The notes beneath the pieces are model-generated. The model worked only from the letters and a program-made list of their open reading frames with translations, had not been told where the DNA came from and did no database searches. Positions 59,054 through 64,000 of a DNA stretch of 64,000 nt are shown here, piece by piece. The DNA comes from Caprella mutica (lineage: Eukaryota; Arthropoda; Malacostraca; Amphipoda; Caprellidae). Positions within the stretch are counted from its first letter, which is position 1, and each line of letters starts with the position of its first letter. The stretch spans positions 33,557 to 97,556 of the forward strand of contig CANNZV010002457.1 of the NCBI GenBank assembly GCA_947561585.1, read 5' to 3'. Made by a program: the position numbers and the translations under genes.

Positions 59054-60040
59054 TTCTAGGTATATTCCACCCCGGTAAATTCCACCCGGTATATTTCACC
59101 CCGGTATTTTCCACCCCGGGTATATTCCATCCCAATTCCACCCCTGTGACAATGCTCATTTAGGTGACAATAAAAATCCATGTATTTTTTTTAGATTGCC
59201 ATTAGTTAGATAATTCGCACCGATGAAAAAATAACTCAGACAATATCCTGAGACATTTGAACAATATTTAGAGGTAGCTGAAGTCAATTAAAATTTTATC
59301 CTTATAAAGTCACAAATTTTCCTAACATGGTATTATTTCAAAGCTTACATGTTGAACAGGTGATGTTAATTCCTTTTTAACATGAAACCGCATATGTTCT
59401 CTTACAACAATGGTTGGATGAGGTGTGGATTCTGGAAGGGGCGACTGGCAGAGACAACCAACTAAATCAATGTTTTCGCTCTTTGCTAATAAGTTGCTGT
59501 TTTGGATTCTAAGACCAAATTTTCCGTATACAAAATCTCTCAATGTAAAAATGCAATAATCCCCCAGTATTAAAACACTGTACAATAATCCTCACCTCCC
59601 CATAGAAAACCTCCTGGTCAAAAAAAAAAAAAAAAAAAAAAAAACGTAAAAAGAGTCTTCGGTCAATTACCACCACTTTTATAAGAAGTTAAAATACCAA
59701 AATCAAAATGAAATAAATATAACAAGAAGTACTCTAAATATATGACCTCATCTCATTGTTAATATCGCCTTTGCGTTGGCGATATTGTAGAAAATTAGCT
59801 TGTGATTGAAAATCGAAATATATTTACTGATAAGAAGCGTTCACACAAAATTTCTTTCTGCTGTTCTGTTACATGTGTAGTGAAAAATTTACAGCTTGTG
59901 ATTAGCCAGCAAAAAGTTCAATTTGATACAGTGAAAATGCAAGTTACTTAGTATTATAAATAATATTTATAAATGACTAATATTAATGATTAACCAAACC
60001 TAACCTGTAAAGTGGGGTGGAATATACCCCTCATTTCCAT
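59054..60040 (-). mobile_element. Foldback-family element F (shared core, copy 3 of 3), inserted in the LINE
   Basis: Begins (as the right end on the minus strand) with TTCTAGGTATATTCCACCCC and five to six units of TATTCCACCCCGG; the core matches elements D and E in reverse (CAACAATGGTTGGATGAGG, TCAATGTTTTCGCTC, TTCTTTCTGCTGTTCTGTT). On the far side GGGGTGGAATATACCCC at 60013-60029 is the inverted partner of the array. LINE coding sequence continues on both sides, so its borders are fixed by an independent criterion to within about 20 bp. Confidence 0.8.
59618..59645 (+). repeat. Poly(A) run
   Basis: About 24 consecutive A inside element F. Elements D and E do not have it, so it arose after insertion. 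Confidence 0.8.
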
Positions 60041-61320
60041 GTGTGTAGCAAGCAGAAGGACTCGTGTCTCTTCGTGGAGGTGTGTTGTGGGTGTTGTTTG
60101 TGTGCCGCCGGTGGCAATCCGGAGTGAAGTGTTTTGTGTACGCTGGAGTTTGTGTAGGTGTGTGTTGGCTGTGTCAGGTCACCAAGCTGCGTGGATCTAA
60201 TGAACTGTTTGTATAGTGTTGTTGTGTCTTCCTTGGAGTGTCCGTAAGTAGTGTGAGTGAGGGCGCAGACGTTCAGTCTGTTTTTGGCTCTGTTGTTGGT
60301 GTCGTTATATATGTGGTGTTTAAACGTCATGCCGCGGTCAAGTGTGACTCCAAGGATTTTAGGCGTGTTGTTCATGGGAAGGGGAGTGTTGTTAAGTGTT
60401 ATGTTTGGATGGGTATTGTATTCACGAGTATGTGGGGAGATGAGTGTGAGGGAGGATTTGTTTACGGAGACCTTTAGTCTGTTTGTTTCTGGCCAGTTTT
60501 CTAGTGAGTAGATGTATGTTTGTAAATTGTTGGCTGCGGTCTCGTATTTGGGGTGTTGCGACATGATGGTGACATCATCCGCATATGTAAGGGTGTGTAC
60601 CGAGGTGTTTGTTGGCATGGGAAGGTCGTGGAAGTATAAATTGAAAAGAGTAGGTGAGAGAACGGAGCCCTGCGGTACTCCGTCAGTGTAATGTCGTGTT
60701 CTGGAGGACTTGCCGTTGTAGAGTGTTTTGTCAGAGCGGCCTGAGAGGTAATTGGCAAGCCATTTTTTAAACGAGTCGTGGATGTGAGTGTTGCGTATTT
60801 TGTTAATGAGTGGGTGTCGTGGAACTGTATCGAAGGCTTTACTTATGTCAATGGCAGTTATAAGTGTCCTACTTGCAGGTTTGTTAGAGTTCAAGCTTTT
60901 GAGTCTTGTTTGTGTGAGGTGGGTAAGGAGAGTAGATGTGGAGTGTTCGGATCTGAAGCCATGTTGTGAGGGGGATAGTGGGATATGTAGTGTTATGTTG
61001 TTGAGAACCAGCTTCTCGAGTATTTTGGAGGGTGTAGAGAGTAAGGAAATAGGTCTATATGAGGCTGGATCTGTGGGGGGTTTGTTGGACTTCAGAATCG
61101 GGATGATCTTGGCTTGTTTCCATGTGTTGGGAATACTATTGTTTTGAACTGAGTAGTTGAAGATGTCTGTGAAGACCCTGATGGCGTGTGGTCCTAGATG
61201 TTTGTTAGATATTCCATCAATGCCAGTGGAGGGAGTGTTCTTAGTAGCCCGGATAGCCTTGGTGACCATTGCCGGGGTGAAAGGAGGTGTAGGGAGATAA
61301 TTGGTGCATGTTCTGTGCAT
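60031..61320 (-). CDS. LINE ORF2, reverse transcriptase part
   Basis: 429 codons open on the minus strand. RT motifs in order: DGISNKHL, ASYRPISLLST, TAIDISKAFDTV (first catalytic Asp), DGVPQGSVLSP, TYADDVTI (catalytic Asp pair) and a late ILGVTLD. The C-terminal end runs into the foldback element at about 60040 and stops there, so the protein lacks its C-terminal region. Confidence 0.85.
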   Translation of the reverse strand: MHRTCTNYLPTPPFTPAMVTKAIRATKNTPSTGIDGISNKHLGPHAIRVFTDIFNYSVQNNSIPNTWKQAKIIPILKSNKPPTDPASYRPISLLSTPSKILEKLVLNNITLHIPLSPSQHGFRSEHSTSTLLTHLTQTRLKSLNSNKPASRTLITAIDISKAFDTVPRHPLINKIRNTHIHDSFKKWLANYLSGRSDKTLYNGKSSRTRHYTDGVPQGSVLSPTLFNLYFHDLPMPTNTSVHTLTYADDVTIMSQHPKYETAANNLQTYIYSLENWPETNRLKVSVNKSSLTLISPHTREYNTHPNITLNNTPLPMNNTPKILGVTLDRGMTFKHHIYNDTNNRAKNRLNVCALTHTTYGHSKEDTTTLYKQFIRSTQLGDLTQPTHTYTNSSVHKTLHSGLPPAAHKQHPQHTSTKRHESFCLLHTWK

Positions 61321-61329
61321 GCAACGCAG

Positions 61330-62560
61330 TATTTTCCTATCTATTGGGCGTGTGGGTTACCTACTTGTATTAGAATAATGTTTGTTAAGAGCGTTCGCCT
61401 GCTGTGTGTCGGTGAGTATTGTGTTGTTGTGTGTAAGGGACTCGTGTGTTTTTGGTTTGTCTATGTATTTGTTATTAAGTCCCCTAATGATTTTCCAGAG
61501 TTTGTTTGCGTCTGAGCGGAAATTAATAGCGTTTAGTTCGTTTTGCCATATGTTCTGTTGTTGTGTTTTAATTTCCGCTTCAATGTCAGTGTTGAGTAGT
61601 TGTATGCGTGTTATGGTATCATGTGTGGGTGTGAGAGTGCGAAGGTGTTTCCTAATCTGTATTAAGTGTTTTATGTTTGGTGTGAAGGTGGGGTTAAAGT
61701 GTCAGATGTTACCTGTGGGTATAAAGTGTTTGTTTGCGGTAGTGATTATGCTTGCGGCTGCATCTATGGAAGAGAAGTTGTTTAAGTTAAAGTGTTCTAG
61801 TTGGTTTTCCACAGATGCAGTAAATTCGTTCCAGTGTGCTTTTTTGTAGTTAGTGAAAGTGTGCCGTTGTTTGTATGGGTTAAGAGGTGCGTGTAGGTTG
61901 TATGTGATGAGTATGGGAAGGTGGTCTGAACTAAGCGCGTGCAGTGTTTTCCACGAGGAATGGAGTGTGATATCGGGATAGGCAAATGTGATGTCGTGAG
62001 ATGTTGGTTGTGTGTGTATGTTAAATGGTTTTCATATAGGTGTGTGTGCGTTGTTGAGTATAATGTGTGTGTCGAGTTGTGTAGTGATTGTGTCGGCTCG
62101 AGTGTCTGATTGTTGTGTGGTGAGCCAGGTAGGGTCGTGAGCGCTGAAATCCCCCAGGATGAGAGAGTAAGTGAGGGTATTAAGGTGTTCTAGATGTGGC
62201 GTGTATCCTGGGGGTGTGGAGTCTGTGGGGGTATATAAATGTTTGTTATGTTGTATGTGCGTTTGTGTATCTGTATACCTATAGACTGTAATTCGAGTGT
62301 GGGATCAAGTGGCATTCGTGAGAGTGTTTCGGCAGTTGTGCAGGGTGAAGGGTATGTTTTTGTGGATCAGTGTGATGAGGCCCCCTCCGCCTCGTGTAGG
62401 CCGATCGTTTCTGAGTGTTGTGTATCTAGGAAACTTTGGTGTGATTTTGTTACTGGTGAGTTTTGTTTCCTGGATAGTGGCTATATGTATGTGGTGTTCG
62501 TGTAGCAGTGTCTTGAGTTGCATGTAGGGTCGGGAGGGGCGAATCTCGCGCAGCAGCACA
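61330..62560 (-). pseudogene. LINE ORF2, AP-type endonuclease and connector
   Basis: Motifs on the minus strand: IATIQETKL at about 62480, GGGGLITLIHK, then NITNIYIPP, a LILGDFSAHDP motif at about 62150 and SSDHLPI at about 61900, all typical of LINE endonucleases. One or two stops or frameshifts (around 62030 and 61700). The N-terminal start is lost at 62560, next to a GGGGCGAAT repeat. Confidence 0.75.
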
Positions 62561-62962
62561 CGGGGCGAATCTTGCGCACCACATGTTTAAAGGGCTATGA
62601 ATATGCTAGCCCAATAACAAAAATAGTCATAGACCGGCTCAAATATGTAGTAACTCTGTATAAATTAAAACCGCTTACAGGCATTTATTCATAGTTGAAA
62701 TAAATCACATTTAAGACCATATGAAATGTACCTAGTCGAAAATTCATTTTACCGTATTACAATAAAAAAATAAATTTGTCATAAAAAAATTTCTATCCCA
62801 GATAATGACCTGAAGTTTTTAGTGCAAGATGATCATTGACTTTGGTTGCCTCAGTTAAAATTACAAGGTTCTAGACTTTATATTTTTTTATTTAGCGGAG
62901 TTTTTCCGTGCGCAACTATTCGCCCCACCATTATTTGGCGGGGCGAATATTGCGCACTGTAG
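62534..62962. mobile_element. Inverted-repeat element, unit GGGGCGAATCTTGCGCAC
   Basis: Two direct units at 62535-62582 (GGGGCGAATCTCGCGCA, GGGGCGAATCTTGCGCAC); at the other end an inverted unit GTGCGCAACTATTCGCCCC (62908-62926) and a direct one GGGGCGAATATTGCGCAC (62939-62957). The AT-rich core has no ORF. It may belong to the foldback series; it stands next to the lost 5' end of the LINE. Confidence 0.6.
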
Positions 62963-63009
62963 AAATTTATTTTTAGGCCATTGAACAGTTTTTAATGCTT
63001 AATATTACT

Positions 63010-63204
63010 CTATATATATATGTCAGTGTAGGAAGGCAACAGGTTATTATTGAGACAAGTTTCATTGAAACGTCGATGAGCCTTTCGAGTTACTAATTTT
63101 ATGGATGCTTTTCCCAAGTTTCTGAATAGGTGTTTAATTTCATTAGTTGATATTTTTAGAATAATTTTCGACAACCAGATGGTTAAAAACTTTTGAGTGG
63201 GCAT
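63010..63204 (-). pseudogene. Penelope-like N-terminal fragment
   Basis: 64 codons on the minus strand; the end (RRFNETCLNNNLLPSYTDIYI) resembles the Arg/Asn-rich start region of Penelope-like ORFs (FL..C..N.LIP.F). It stands just downstream (minus direction) of the 3' end of the Penelope-like unit 63240-64000, as in the head-to-tail arrangements of this class. Weak similarity by eye. Confidence 0.35.
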
Positions 63205-63256
63205 TTAAGATTTTTATTAAAAAAAAAAAAAATGACAAGAGTTAAAATGTTGCAAC

Positions 63257-63286
63257 GTTTCGAAAAAATACTTTTTTCATCATCAG
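63257..63286 (-). ncRNA. Hammerhead-like core of the Penelope-like element
   Basis: On the minus strand CTGATGA, then a perfect 7-bp hairpin GAAAAAA-GTA-TTTTTTC, then GAAACGTTGCAAC. This is the order CUGAUGA - stem II - GAAAC of a hammerhead ribozyme. Penelope-like elements are known to carry such motifs. One extra U stands between the CUGAUGA box and stem II, and I could not establish stems I and III, so activity is not claimed. Confidence 0.5.
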
Positions 63287-63430
63287 GCTAAAAACATTTA
63301 TCTGAAATAACATGAAGAGTTTAATATATAGTTAATGAATGAATTTACTAAATTATTGAGTTATTTCAAGATTGAATATGGAAAATAAAAAGTATAAAGT
63401 AAAGAAAAAAAAAAAGATTATATAGATTGT

Positions 63431-63492
63431 ACGGTAATATGAATTGATCGGTAATATGGATTGATCGGTAATATAAATTGATCGGTAATATG
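63431..63492 (+). repeat. 18-bp tandem repeat
   Basis: Three and a half copies of GGTAATATGAATTGATC with single changes, in the 3' non-coding part of the Penelope-like unit. Confidence 0.85.
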
Positions 63493-63674
63493 AGAGCTGA
63501 CATAATGAAAACTATATTATAGAGGAGAAAAGAAAGTGAATCACATACTGTAAAATAGAAAGAATGACAGAGAGAAAAAAAATACTATAATATGGAATGA
63601 CTAATAAAAAATGCAAACTAAATAATATGGAACTGAGTACAAGGGACACATGTTAACTGTATGATGGTGAAAGT

Positions 63675-63998
63675 TTAAATGACTGAAAGAGGAGCAAGAA
63701 ATGACATTTTTAGGATCAGGTAGGCGATGCTTGTTAAAAATATATGTAGAATTCTTGTATCGCCTTCGTTCTTGTTATTGATGGGTGGTTTTTCGTTTTT
63801 GATGAATAATGCTTCTGCCAGTTGTAGCTCGGATTTGTTGGTGGATCTATGGAGGATGCTCATAAGTGGGAGAATATCTGCAGTTTTTATCTTCTTTTGA
63901 TGTTCTTCAATATTATGCTTCTTGATGCTGCCGTTTTGAGTGTGTGAAAGTGCACGCTGTTTGAGAGTAGTCGTGGTATAGCCTATGTAGTATTTTGA
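63675..63998 (-). CDS. Penelope-like element: GIY-YIG endonuclease end (5' partial)
   Basis: The minus-strand frame is open from the window edge to the stop at 63675. It begins KYYIGYTTTTLKQR, the GIY-YIG core with the conserved Arg, followed by HNIEEH and, about 50 residues on, ELQLAEALFIKNEKPPIN, which contains the catalytic Glu and the K-P-x-x-N motif. This is the C-terminal endonuclease of Penelope-like retroelements; the reverse transcriptase lies beyond the window. Confidence 0.8.
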   Translation of the reverse strand, partial: SKYYIGYTTTTLKQRALSHTQNGSIKKHNIEEHQKKIKTADILPLMSILHRSTNKSELQLAEALFIKNEKPPINNKNEGDTRILHIFLTSIAYLILKMSFLAPLSVI

Positions 63999-64000
63999 GG

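Larger units (their letters stand above)
58623..62560 (-). mobile_element. Jockey/I-like LINE, 5' truncated, broken by a foldback insertion
   Basis: On the minus strand ORF2 runs from the endonuclease (62560) through the reverse transcriptase (61320-60031) to the C-terminal zinc-knuckle region (about 59053-58623). The foldback-family element F (59054-60040) interrupts the ORF between the RT and C-terminal parts. Base composition is strongly strand-biased (GT-rich on +, AC-rich on the coding strand), unlike the AT-rich surroundings. Confidence 0.85.

Noticed and set aside
60012..62527. Many plus-strand ORFs of 60-155 codons
   Set aside because: They are antisense to the LINE ORF2 and result from its GT-rich plus strand.

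Overview
The window is eukaryotic, AT-rich DNA from an invertebrate animal, most likely an arthropod or another protostome; I cannot name the species. The evidence is intron-split genes with GT..AG boundaries, a secreted Ig plus C-type-lectin protein, and a load of animal-type transposons: Tc1/mariner, pogo-like, PIF/Harbinger-like, hAT-like, a CsRn1-like Ty3/gypsy element, LINEs and a Penelope-like element. There are no operons, no ribosome-binding sites, and I saw no tRNA or rRNA gene.

Two host genes can be reconstructed. Gene 1 (+ strand, 163-8846, 5' end outside the window) has at least seven exons and ends in a long Lys/Glu/Gln-rich coiled coil followed by a hydrophobic C-terminal segment; I do not recognise its family. 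Gene 2 (+ strand, 44936-55359) has six exons in perfect phase and encodes a signal peptide, one Ig-like domain and one C-type lectin domain, about 268 residues in all, and is probably a secreted immune-type lectin. Two weaker spliced transcripts are proposed at 29340-31800 (+) and 34600-35343 (-).

The rest is mostly mobile DNA. 9.8-16.1 kb holds foldback elements and a 0.94 kb palindrome. 17.9-18.9 kb is a long-TIR element with a TTA duplication. 19.0-27.0 kb is a nest: a degraded Tc1 element with TA duplication, its left inverted repeat split by a pogo-like element (TA), which is itself split by a complete CsRn1-like LTR retrotransposon (TATC); two related TIR elements with TAA duplications also sit in the Tc1. 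27.3-28.1 kb is a LINE fragment. 29-42 kb is gene-poor, with tandem repeats and TIR elements. 50.2-54.7 kb is a CR1/L2-like LINE on the - strand, inside an intron that splits the lectin domain. 56.1-57.8 kb is a mariner-like element holding a hAT-like insertion with a perfect 8-bp duplication. 58.6-62.5 kb is a Jockey/I-like LINE on the - strand, broken by a foldback insertion. The last 1 kb is Penelope-like.

The most unusual feature is a set of at least ten foldback-type loci whose arms are arrays of short (about 11-17 bp) degenerate repeats. Within an element both arms carry the same unit in inverted orientation, while the unit differs from element to element; many arms end in the same punctuation CCTAGAACC. 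Two elements with quite different arms share the same core, so they look like one family whose arms are rewritten as a pair.
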